Source of the DNA: Streptomyces sp. CBMA291
Lineage (GTDB): Bacteria; Actinomycetota; Actinomycetes; Streptomycetales; Streptomycetaceae
Length of the DNA stretch: 64,000 nucleotides
Direction: 5' to 3'
Assembly: GCF_014596525.1 (NCBI RefSeq)
Contig: NZ_MSJP01000011.1
Coordinates: 90,222 to 154,221, forward strand
Position 1 is the stretch's first letter. Each line of letters opens with the position of its first letter. Positions 8,275-16,078 of the stretch are shown here, piece after piece. A model generated the notes under the pieces. That model was not told where the DNA came from. It made no database searches and worked only from the letters and a program-made list of their open reading frames with translations. The position numbers were made by a program, and so were the translations under genes.

Positions 8275-9293
8275 AGCTCCTCCTCCTGCTTCAGGATCAG
8301 GCGGAAGTAGAAGGACATGATCGCGATGAGCATCACGATCGTGAGGATGGAGATGGCGGCGGCGACACCGTAGTGGAACTGTCCGACACCTTCGATGTAG
8401 GCGTAGACCGGGAGGGTCTCGGAGCCTCGGTCGGGACCGCCCGCGTTCATGGCGTAGACCTGGGCGAACGCCTTGAAGATCCAGATGATCTCCAGGAACG
8501 TGGTGATCATGAAGAAGGACTTCAGGTTCGGGAAGACCACGGCCCAGAAGGTGCGCCAGCCACTGGCGCCGTCCATCTTCGCGGCCTCGTACAGCTCCGT
8601 GCCGATGGTGGTCAGGCCGGCGTACATGTTGAGGGCGACGAACGGCACCGAGCCCCAGACCAGCAGGACCAGGATGATGACGAGCGAGGAGAAGCCCGTC
8701 TCGAACCAGTTGTGCTGGTCGTAGCCGGAGAAGCCCAGGGTGCGCATCAGCCAGTTCACGACACCGAACTGCTCGTCGAAGAGCCAGCGGAAGACGGTGA
8801 CGGAGGCGACGATCGGCATGGCCCAGGCGAACATCAGGGACAGCGAGAGGACGAGCCTCATCTTCTTGCCCAGGCGGTTGAGCAGCAGGCCGAGGCCGGT
8901 GCCGATCGCCATGATGAGGATGACGTTGACCGCGGTGAAGACGACGCTTCGCAGCGCGACGTCCCAGAAGTGCGAATCGCTCAGGAGGTCCGTGTAGTTG
9001 TCGAACCCGGTCCAGACCGTCTCGCGGGTGATGAACTCCTTCCGGTCCAGCTTCTGGAAGGAGAGGATCACATTGCGGATCAGCGGGTAGAGCAGCAGCA
9101 CCGCCATGGAGAGCAGGGCGGGCGCGACGAGCAGGTACGGCAGCAGCCCGCTGGGCAGGGAGCGTCTGCCACGCGAAGGCTGAAGGACTTCCTTGGGGCC
9201 GGAAGGGGGTGGCGGAGTCTGGGACTGCGCTGCCGCCCTCCCGGGCGCGTCCTGGGGACCGGCGGTCGCCGTCCCCTGGGAGTCCACGGTCAT
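8271..9293 (-). CDS. dasB: Chitobiose/GlcNAc ABC transporter permease DasB
   Basis: 340-residue permease of the MalF/UgpA CUT1 type. A Pro/Gln-rich cytoplasmic N-terminus of about 50 residues precedes the first helix (LPYLLVAPALLSMAVLLLY); the EAA loop reads YEAAKMDGASGWRTFWAV. ATG 9293 begins MTVDSQGTATAG. It is separated from dasA by 130 bp that contain a long stable stem-loop, and overlaps dasC by 4 nt. The gap and hairpin suggest lower expression of the permeases than of the binding protein, as in many CUT1 operons. Confidence 0.95.
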   Translation of the reverse strand: MTVDSQGTATAGPQDAPGRAAAQSQTPPPPSGPKEVLQPSRGRRSLPSGLLPYLLVAPALLSMAVLLLYPLIRNVILSFQKLDRKEFITRETVWTGFDNYTDLLSDSHFWDVALRSVVFTAVNVILIMAIGTGLGLLLNRLGKKMRLVLSLSLMFAWAMPIVASVTVFRWLFDEQFGVVNWLMRTLGFSGYDQHNWFETGFSSLVIILVLLVWGSVPFVALNMYAGLTTIGTELYEAAKMDGASGWRTFWAVVFPNLKSFFMITTFLEIIWIFKAFAQVYAMNAGGPDRGSETLPVYAYIEGVGQFHYGVAAAISILTIVMLIAIMSFYFRLILKQEEEL

Positions 9294-9375
9294 GGTCTTA
9301 TTCCTCGCGGTTCTGGGGCTCCCGCGCCCACCGGGGCGCGGCCCGGGGGAGCGGGCCGCTGATCACTGCAAAGCG

Positions 9376-9414
9376 CCGGTGGTGCGGCCGGTGCGGAACC
9401 GGCCGCACCACCGG
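9376..9414 (-). terminator. Intercistronic stem-loop between dasA and dasB
   Basis: Perfect 17-bp inverted repeat (9376-9392 with 9398-9414) with a 5-nt loop just downstream of the dasA stop and 83 bp before dasB. No strong U-run follows, so it is better read as a partial terminator or mRNA-stabilising structure that raises dasA over dasBC. Confidence 0.75.
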
Positions 9415-9422
9415 GCTGCGGA

Positions 9423-10721
9423 TTACTGCTGGTTGATGCGCTCGTTGATGATCTTGTCGGCGGCTTCGCCGGCCTTCTTGGCGTCCTCGCCCTTCAGGAC
9501 CTTCGTCATGAAGTCCTTGATCGGGTTCGGAGCGGTCTCGACGTTGGCCCAGCCCGGGGTGACCGGGGTGACCTTGCCGGAGGCGGACGACGCGGCCATG
9601 GCCTCGGCGAAGGAACCGGCGGCCGGCTTGAACTGCGCGGCGTCGCTGTTCGGAAGCAGCGCGCCCTCGGTGGCGGCGGCGTACTTCGTCATGTACTCCT
9701 TGCCGGCGGCGAGCGCCAGCCACTCCTTCGCGAGGTCCTTGTTCTTGGAACGCTCGGCGATGGCGAGGTTGGAGCCACCGAGGAAGACGGAGCCCGGCTT
9801 GTCGGCCGTCTTGCCCGGGATCGGGAAGTAACCGAAGTCGGCGGTCTTGCCGGCCTTCTTCATGGCCTCGACGGCGCCGCCGGCCTCCCAGCCGAGACCG
9901 ATCCAGGACGACACGCCGCCCTTGGGAACGATGTCGGTGGACTGCTGCGGGGTCGCCTCGTCCTTGTCCTTGGGAGCGGTCGAGAAGGCCGCCAGCTCCT
10001 TGTAGAAGTTCATGGCGTTGACGGCCTCGGGGGAGGACAGGTTGCCCTTCCACTTGTCGCCGTCCTTGACCGCCAGGTCGCTGCCCTCGTCCCAGATGAG
10101 ACCGGCGAGGACGTACCACGACTGGCCCGGCAGGTAGATGGCCTGCGACTTCGGGTCGGCAGCCTTGAGCTTCTTCAGGCCGTCGATCCACTCGGCGCGG
10201 GTCTTCGGCGGGGTGACGCCGGCCTTCTTGTAAGCGGCCTTGTCGTAGATGACGACGCGGTTCGCGGCGTACCACGGAGCCGAGTAGAGCTTGCCGTCCA
10301 GCTCGTTGGAGGCGACCATGCCCTTGTTCCAGGCGTCGTAGCCGAGCGCGGCCTTGTCGCCGGACAGGTCGGCCAGACCGCCGGTGACCGCGTAACCCGC
10401 GGTCTGGGTGTTGCCGAGCTCCAGAACGTCCGGCGGAGTGTCCTCGGAGAGGGCGGTGGTGACCTTCTCCTGGATGCCGTTCCAGACCTGGCTCTCGACC
10501 TTGACCTTGACGCCCGGGTGCTTGGCCTCGAAGGCCTTGTTCACCTCGGTCATCCAGGCCTCGGGAGCCGAACCGTCCATGACCCAGACGGTCAGGGTCT
10601 TGTCGCCCCCGGCGGAAGGCTTGGTGCCCTCCTTGCCCTTGCCGTCACTGTCCGAACCACACGCAGCGATGGAGACCATCATGCCCGCGACGCCGATCGC
10701 CGCAATGAGCTTACGCTTCAC
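9423..10721 (-). CDS. dasA: Chitobiose/GlcNAc-binding lipoprotein DasA
   Basis: 432-residue extracellular solute-binding protein, family 1. A lipoprotein signal is clear: MKRK, hydrophobic core, lipobox SIAAC with the lipidated cysteine at residue 21, then a Ser/Asp/Gly/Lys-rich tether. The body has the SBP family 1 pattern (LTVWVMDGSAPEAW, VKVKVESQVWNGIQEKV, VLELGNTQTAGYA). It delivers chitobiose or related GlcNAc oligomers to DasBC. GTG 10721 is preceded by a strong GAGGAGGG ribosome-binding site. Two dre-like palindromes lie about 90-130 bp upstream between this gene and the divergent dasR, so DasR repression is expected. Confidence 0.96.
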   Translation of the reverse strand: MKRKLIAAIGVAGMMVSIAACGSDSDGKGKEGTKPSAGGDKTLTVWVMDGSAPEAWMTEVNKAFEAKHPGVKVKVESQVWNGIQEKVTTALSEDTPPDVLELGNTQTAGYAVTGGLADLSGDKAALGYDAWNKGMVASNELDGKLYSAPWYAANRVVIYDKAAYKKAGVTPPKTRAEWIDGLKKLKAADPKSQAIYLPGQSWYVLAGLIWDEGSDLAVKDGDKWKGNLSSPEAVNAMNFYKELAAFSTAPKDKDEATPQQSTDIVPKGGVSSWIGLGWEAGGAVEAMKKAGKTADFGYFPIPGKTADKPGSVFLGGSNLAIAERSKNKDLAKEWLALAAGKEYMTKYAAATEGALLPNSDAAQFKPAAGSFAEAMAASSASGKVTPVTPGWANVETAPNPIKDFMTKVLKGEDAKKAGEAADKIINERINQQ

Positions 10722-10809
10722 GCCACCCTCCTCAGGGATGCCTGCAACCCCTGCCCACCGCGCGAAGACATACGTCAGGTAGTGCTCGTGGGGCTGGGAC
10801 CTGGTCTTT

Positions 10810-10825
10810 AATGGTTTAGACCAGT
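10810..10825. promoter_or_regulatory. dre site 1 in the dasA-dasR intergenic region
   Basis: AATGGTTTAGACCAGT matches the dre consensus at 14 of 16 positions. Its right half also pairs with GGTCT at 10803-10807, making an extended 20-bp dyad (10803-10822). It sits 89 bp upstream of the dasA start. Confidence 0.85.
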
Positions 10826-10833
10826 ACCCGGAG

Positions 10834-10849
10834 CTTGGCCTAGACCTTT
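10834..10849. promoter_or_regulatory. dre site 2 in the dasA-dasR intergenic region
   Basis: CTTGGCCTAGACCTTT matches the dre consensus at 12 of 16 positions and lies 24 bp from site 1, centre to centre. Paired sites suggest cooperative DasR binding controlling dasA and possibly dasR. Confidence 0.75.
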
Positions 10850-10907
10850 AGGGGTGTCAAGGGTGTATAAGAAGGGCAGTCGCGTCCGTTATCGGACCGA
10901 CACCTGA

Positions 10908-11771
<864 letters not shown>

Positions 11772-11788
11772 GCCCCGCACACCGACGC

Positions 11789-11819
11789 GACGGCCGCACC
11801 CTCCGGGGGTGCGGCCGTC
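11789..11819 (+). terminator. Terminator hairpin after dasR
   Basis: Perfect 13-bp inverted repeat (11789-11801 with 11807-11819), 18 bp after the dasR stop. Confidence 0.8.
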
Positions 11820-12195
11820 CGGCGTTTCCGGGGGCGTACGGGGGAAGGGACCAGCCCCACGGCTCCCGCCCCCGGCCACGGCCACGGCCCTGACATCGCG
11901 CCCGCCCCTACCCCCGGCATCGCACCCGCCCCCGGCCCCCGTGTAACCCCCCGGCACCTTCCGCCTGGCAGGAACGTGACCGGTCCCGTCAAGCCGCTGG
12001 TCAGCGGCGTGCGGAACGCGCGCGCACCGCGTGGCTCCAAGTGGCCACGCGGTTGGCGCCAGTCGTTCTCCGGTGACAGGGGCTCCCGGCCAGGCCAGTC
12101 TTGGACATGTCGAAGCCGCCCGGCACAGCCCGGGAGCGGCGCCGGGAGATCTTCCCCGACAGCTCCGATCCCGTACGCCAGGAAGGCAGTCCCCC
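11820..12195. other. Intergenic region, C-rich low complexity
   Basis: This gap between the dasR terminator and the accessory cluster has a C-rich stretch of short imperfect repeats around CGCCCGCCCC and GGCCACGG near 11870-11945. No gene, RNA or convincing operator is recognised. The promoter of the cluster presumably lies near its right end. Confidence 0.5.
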
Positions 12196-12402
12196 ATGTC
12201 CAGCACCGCCCGTTTCGCCGCTTTCGCCCAGCTTTCCGCTCGCCCTGTGCTCGCCCTGCTCGTCCCCGCCGTCGCCGCGCTGACCGTCGCCGTCGCCGCC
12301 CCCTCGGCGCCCGCCGGGACCACCGCCACCGCCGGGGACGCCGCTGTCACGGTGACGCCGACGCCGAGCCCCACCAGCGACAACGGGTTCTCCTGGGGCT
12401 GA
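12196..12402 (+). CDS. Short secreted or membrane-anchored protein, possibly frameshifted
   Basis: 68-residue frame with a signal-peptide-like N-terminus (hydrophobic stretch about residues 17-37, VLALLVPAVAALTVAVAA) and a Thr/Pro-rich tail ending TPSPTSDNGFSWG. ATG 12196 has an AGGAAGG element about 11 bp upstream. The stop falls right after a run of four G (12395-12398), and the -1 frame continues directly into a hydrophobic helix (LIVIYLIGVS) and then the next frame at 12429-12707. One extra G would fuse the two into a single protein of about 170 residues with a signal peptide, short linker, membrane helix and cytoplasmic domain. Function unknown. Confidence 0.5.
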   Translation: MSSTARFAAFAQLSARPVLALLVPAVAALTVAVAAPSAPAGTTATAGDAAVTVTPTPSPTSDNGFSWG

Positions 12403-12428
12403 TCGTCATCTATCTGATCGGCGTCTCG

Positions 12429-12707
12429 ATGAGACCGCCGGACGACGAACCCGCACCGGACGCCGACCCCCCGCCGGCCCCGTCCGCCACCGCACTCGTC
12501 GACACGCTGCACCGCGTCGCCCGTCCGTACGAGCACTTCGACTCCGCACGGGCCCTGGTCGTCGACCGGTCGGTCCGGCTCGCCCTGTACATCAAGGCCC
12601 CCGACGAGATCGAGGCCGTCGGCCACGCGTTACGGCTCGCCCGGCTGCTCCTCCGCCACTCCCCCGCGCTCCACCGCCACCGCATCGCGGACTTCCGGCT
12701 CCTCTGA
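12429..12707 (+). CDS. Hypothetical protein, downstream part of a probable frameshifted gene; contains a TTA codon
   Basis: 92 codons from ATG 12429 with strong G/C third-position bias, so really coding: acidic Pro-rich start (RPPDDEPAPDADPPPAP), then a compact alpha-helical region (ALVDTLHRVARPYEHFDSA, IKAPDEIEAVGHALRLARLLL). The frame runs upstream through a hydrophobic helix before 12429, which argues that the true gene is the fusion with 12196-12402. A TTA leucine codon at 12630-12632, rare in Streptomyces and read only by the bldA tRNA, is the only one I noticed in a credible gene here; it implies late or developmental expression. No family is recognised. Confidence 0.55.
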   Translation: MRPPDDEPAPDADPPPAPSATALVDTLHRVARPYEHFDSARALVVDRSVRLALYIKAPDEIEAVGHALRLARLLLRHSPALHRHRIADFRLL

Positions 12708-12738
12708 CCCCTCCGGCGGAGCCCCACCCCCCACAGAC

Positions 12739-12821
12739 CGGCCGTGCCCCCACCGGCCGGACCCCGTCGGCCGTGCCCCCACCGGCCGGACCCTCCACCG
12801 GCCGTGCCCCCACCGGCCGGA
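12739..12821. repeat. Three direct copies of a 23-bp G/C-rich repeat
   Basis: Identical 23-bp units at 12739-12761, 12768-12790 and 12799-12821, each containing inverted GGCCG/CGGCC halves, fill the gap before the first glycosyltransferase gene. Confidence 0.85.
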
Positions 12822-12854
12822 AACCATCGCCCACGCCCCTCCCGAGGAACCCCC

Positions 12855-13922
12855 ATGCCCAGGGCTCGTCCCAGCGTGTCCGTCATCATTCCCAACTACA
12901 ACTACGAGAAGACCCTCCACGCCTGTCTGGCCTCGGTCTTCGCCCAGACCCACGCCCCGCTCGACGTGATCGTCGTCGACGACGCCAGCACCGACCGGTC
13001 CCGCGACATCGCCCGCGAGTTCGACGTCGTCCTGATCGCCAACCCCCGCAACCGGGGGGTGTCCGCCGCCCGCAACATGGGCGCCGCCGCCGCCCGCGGC
13101 GAGATCCTCTTCTTCCTCGACTCCGACACCGCGCTCCACCCCGAAGCCCTCGCCAACGCCGTCGACCTCCTCGGCGAGGACCCCGGTCTCGGCTGCGTCC
13201 ACGGCGTGCTCGACCCGGAACCGCTCTTCGACGACGGACCCGTGGAGCGCTACCACGCCCTGCACGCCCACTTCTGGCGCCACCGCGCCGCCGGTGAGGT
13301 CCGTACCGCCTTCTTCGCCCTCGGCGCGATCCCCAAGCGGGTCTTCGAGGAGACCGGCCCCTTCGACGAGAACCTGCGGGACTCCGAGGACGTCGAGTAC
13401 AGCGGACGTCTGGTGCGCACCCACCGCATCCTGATGAGCGGGGCGATCCGCGGGCGGCACGACGACGTCGACCGGCTCGGGGCGATGCTCTCCGAGCAGT
13501 ACCGGCGCTCCCAACTGCTGATCGCCGCGCTCGGACAGATGCGGGAAGGCGGGCTCACCGCCAACAGGCCGCTCGGGGTCCTCGCCGCCGCCCTCACCCT
13601 GCCCGCCCTCCTCCTCGGGCTGCTCACCCCCTGGCTGCTGCTCGTCCCCGCGCTGTGCGCGCTGCTGTTCGTCTGCGCCGACCCGGGTCTGAGCCGGTTC
13701 GCGCTGCGGACCCGGGGGCCCGGCTTCCTCCTGTACTTCACCGCCGTCCACTTCGTGCTGCACCAGGCGATCGTGCTCGGCGCCGCCCGGGGCGCCGTGC
13801 GCTGGCTCACCGAGCCGGACTTCGGCCCCAGCGTGCGCCGCCGTGCCGACGGCACCGGCCGTACCGGGAGCGCCCACCGCGCCGACGGCGCCGGGGCCAC
13901 CGCCCCCACCACCTCCGGATGA
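12855..13922 (+). CDS. GT2 glycosyltransferase with C-terminal membrane segments
   Basis: 355-residue family 2 glycosyltransferase. The GT-A domain opens with SVSVIIPNYNYEKTL; VIVVDDASTDRS contributes the nucleotide-sugar aspartate and FFLDSDTALHPEAL the metal-binding DxD; RDSEDVEYSGRLVR is the acceptor-side ED motif. From about residue 235 two hydrophobic segments (LTLPALLLGLLTPWLLL; FLLYFTAVHFVLH) anchor it to the membrane. ATG 12855 has GAGGAA 6 bp upstream. It is paralogous in layout to the gene at 18563 (same PNYNY start, ED motif and membrane tail). First clear gene of the cluster to 25041; likely transfers a sugar to or from a polyprenyl-phosphate carrier. Donor and acceptor are unknown. 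Confidence 0.88.
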   Translation: MPRARPSVSVIIPNYNYEKTLHACLASVFAQTHAPLDVIVVDDASTDRSRDIAREFDVVLIANPRNRGVSAARNMGAAAARGEILFFLDSDTALHPEALANAVDLLGEDPGLGCVHGVLDPEPLFDDGPVERYHALHAHFWRHRAAGEVRTAFFALGAIPKRVFEETGPFDENLRDSEDVEYSGRLVRTHRILMSGAIRGRHDDVDRLGAMLSEQYRRSQLLIAALGQMREGGLTANRPLGVLAAALTLPALLLGLLTPWLLLVPALCALLFVCADPGLSRFALRTRGPGFLLYFTAVHFVLHQAIVLGAARGAVRWLTEPDFGPSVRRRADGTGRTGSAHRADGAGATAPTTSG

Positions 13923-14027
13923 ACCCCGGCACCCCCGCGTGAACCCCCGCCACCTCCGGATGACCGCCGTCGCTCTCCGGACGCCCACCGCCGACCTCCG
14001 TACGCCCCTCCCCAGAGGAGTCCGTTC

Positions 14028-14990
14028 ATGGCCACGCCCACGCTCACCGGCCGCCCGGCGCCGGCGGACCGCCCACCGGCCGCCCGACCGCCCACCCTGC
14101 TCGCCGATCTCACCGCTCTGGTCCGCCCGGGACAGTGGACGAAGAACCTGGTCGTCGTCCCCCTCGGGCTGCTCGGCGCCCCCCGGGTCGACGCCGGGGC
14201 GGTCGGCGGCGCCGTCGCGGCCGTCGGTGTCTTCACCCTCGCCTCCGCGCTGATCTACCTGGTCAACGACATCGGCGACCGGGACCGCGACCGGCGGCAC
14301 CCGGAGAAGCGGCACCGGCCGATCGCCGCCGGGCGGATCGGGGTCCCCACCGCCGTCTCCTTCGCCGCCGTCCTCGCCGTGCTTCTCGCCGCGACGGTCG
14401 GCCTGACCGTCGTCACCGGCGCCGCCTCACCCCTCGACTGGTGGCCGGTGGCCGCGTACGTCGCCCTGAACGCCGCCTACAGCAAGGGGCTCAAGCACGT
14501 TCCGCTGCTCGATGTCTTCATCGTGGCGCTCGGTTTCGTGCTGCGGCTCGCCCAGGGCTGTCTGGCCTCGGGCAATCCGGTGCCGAACTGGCTCGCCCTG
14601 TGCGTCTTCTCGCTCTGCCTGCTGCTGATCCTGGGCAAGCGGCGCCACGAGATGGCGGTCGGCGGGGTGTCGCACCGGCCCGCGCTGCGCGGCTACACCC
14701 TCGGTTTCCTCGATCAGCTGCTGGCCTTCGCCGCCGTCCTCACCGCCGTCAGCTACGTCCTGCACATCCAGGGCAGCCCGGCGTTCGGGCCGCACGGGCC
14801 GCTCGTCGCCGTGCTCACCGCGCCCTTCGCGCTCTTCGGGCTCGCCCGCTACCTCCAGCTCCTGGTGGTCGACGCGGGCGGCGGGAACCCCTCGCGCGCC
14901 CTGTTCAGCGACCGTACGACCGTCCTCAACGCCCTGCTCTGGTCGGCGCTGCTCGCCGTCGCGTGGCCGCTGAGCCACCTGGGCTCATGA
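14028..14990 (+). CDS. UbiA-family prenyltransferase, decaprenyl-phosphate phosphoribosyltransferase-like
   Basis: 320-residue integral membrane protein of the UbiA superfamily. The signature RPGQWTKNLVVVPLG and the two Asp-rich motifs, LVNDIGDRDRDRRHP and (second half) LLDVFIVALGFVLRLAQG, together with KRHRPIAAG, match the DPPR-synthase branch (mycobacterial Rv3806c/UbiA), which joins 5-phosphoribose-1-diphosphate to decaprenyl phosphate. About eight to nine hydrophobic helices are visible. Its stop overlaps the next start by 4 nt. In this cluster it would supply a lipid-linked phosphopentose. Other UbiA substrates are possible, but there is no isoprenoid-quinone gene nearby. Confidence 0.85.
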   Translation: MATPTLTGRPAPADRPPAARPPTLLADLTALVRPGQWTKNLVVVPLGLLGAPRVDAGAVGGAVAAVGVFTLASALIYLVNDIGDRDRDRRHPEKRHRPIAAGRIGVPTAVSFAAVLAVLLAATVGLTVVTGAASPLDWWPVAAYVALNAAYSKGLKHVPLLDVFIVALGFVLRLAQGCLASGNPVPNWLALCVFSLCLLLILGKRRHEMAVGGVSHRPALRGYTLGFLDQLLAFAAVLTAVSYVLHIQGSPAFGPHGPLVAVLTAPFALFGLARYLQLLVVDAGGGNPSRALFSDRTTVLNALLWSALLAVAWPLSHLGS

Positions 14991-16060
14991 CGCCGACGGC
15001 CACGGCGGACACCACCCCGCACCCCACACCGTCCGAAACCACTCCCCCCACCGAAACCACTCCCCCCACCAACACCAACGCCGACACCCATACCCACACC
15101 GGCACCGGCACCGCCACCGGCACCCCCGCCGAAGCCCCCACGCGGCGCGGTCTCCTCCGCCGGGCGCTGCCCGTCCTCTTCCCGCTCGCCGTCGTCACCG
15201 GCATCGGCTTCGCCCTGTACGGGCACGCGGGCGAGCTGGCCGGTCTGGTGCTGCGGCCCGACTCCGTCCCGTACCTCCTGGCGGCGCTCGCCGCGAACGC
15301 GCTCGCCGTGCTGTTCTCGATGAGCACCTGGCGGGCCCTCCTGACCGATCTGGGCCCGCCGGTGCCCGGCCGGACCGCGACCCGGATCTACTTCACCTCC
15401 TACCTCGGCAAGTACGTGCCCGGCGCGGTGTGGGGCGTCCTCGCCCAGCTGCGGATGGGCGGTGCGGCGGGCGTGCCCGCGCCGGTCGTGCTCGCCGTCT
15501 TCCTGCTGAACCTGATCGTGGCCGTGCTCACCGGTCTGGCCGTCGGTCCGATCGCCGCTCCCTGGACGATCGGCGCGGAAGCCTGGTGGCTGGTGCTGCC
15601 CGGCGCGGTCACCCTCGCCTTCGCCGTACGGCCCCGGCTGCTGCACCGGCTGGCGACCGGAGCCGCTCGCCTCGCCCGGCGTCCGGCGCCCGCCACCCGG
15701 GCCAGCGACCGGGGCATGCGGCGGGCGATGGCCCGCGCCACCGCCTCCTGGCTGGCCGGCGGGGTGCACCTGTGGGCGCTCGCCGTGATGCTCGGCGCCC
15801 CGCCGCTGACCGCGCTGCCGGTCTGCGTGGGCGGCTTCGCCCTGGCCACCGCCACCGCGAGCCTCGTGGTGGTGCTGCCGGACGGCTGGGGTGCCCGCGA
15901 GGCGCTGCTGCTGCTGGCCCTGACCGCCGTACTGCCCTGGCAGGAGGCGACCGCCGTCGCCGTCGCCAGCCGGGTGGTCTGCACGCTGAGCGAGGTCCTC
16001 GTCGGCGGCGGCGCCCTCCTGCTCACCCTCCCCCGTCGTTCCCGCCCCTCCGCCCCCTGA
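14987..16060 (+). CDS. Flippase-like polytopic membrane protein (LPG synthase TM / UPF0104 family)
   Basis: 357-residue protein: a Thr/Pro-rich, partly repetitive N-terminal tail of about 50 residues (repeats of ETTPPT and THTHTGTGTATGT), then seven to eight hydrophobic helices. The family motif TSYLGKYVPGAVWGVLAQL and the later GWGAREALLLLAL are characteristic of the LPG_synthase_TM / AglD-like group, often found with glycosyltransferases and suspected of moving polyprenyl-linked sugars across the membrane. There is no C-terminal lysyltransferase domain. ATGA overlap with the preceding UbiA gene suggests coupled translation. Flippase function is inferred. Confidence 0.82.
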   Translation: MTPTATADTTPHPTPSETTPPTETTPPTNTNADTHTHTGTGTATGTPAEAPTRRGLLRRALPVLFPLAVVTGIGFALYGHAGELAGLVLRPDSVPYLLAALAANALAVLFSMSTWRALLTDLGPPVPGRTATRIYFTSYLGKYVPGAVWGVLAQLRMGGAAGVPAPVVLAVFLLNLIVAVLTGLAVGPIAAPWTIGAEAWWLVLPGAVTLAFAVRPRLLHRLATGAARLARRPAPATRASDRGMRRAMARATASWLAGGVHLWALAVMLGAPPLTALPVCVGGFALATATASLVVVLPDGWGAREALLLLALTAVLPWQEATAVAVASRVVCTLSEVLVGGGALLLTLPRRSRPSAP

Positions 16061-16078
16061 CCCGTGAAGGACCGAGAG

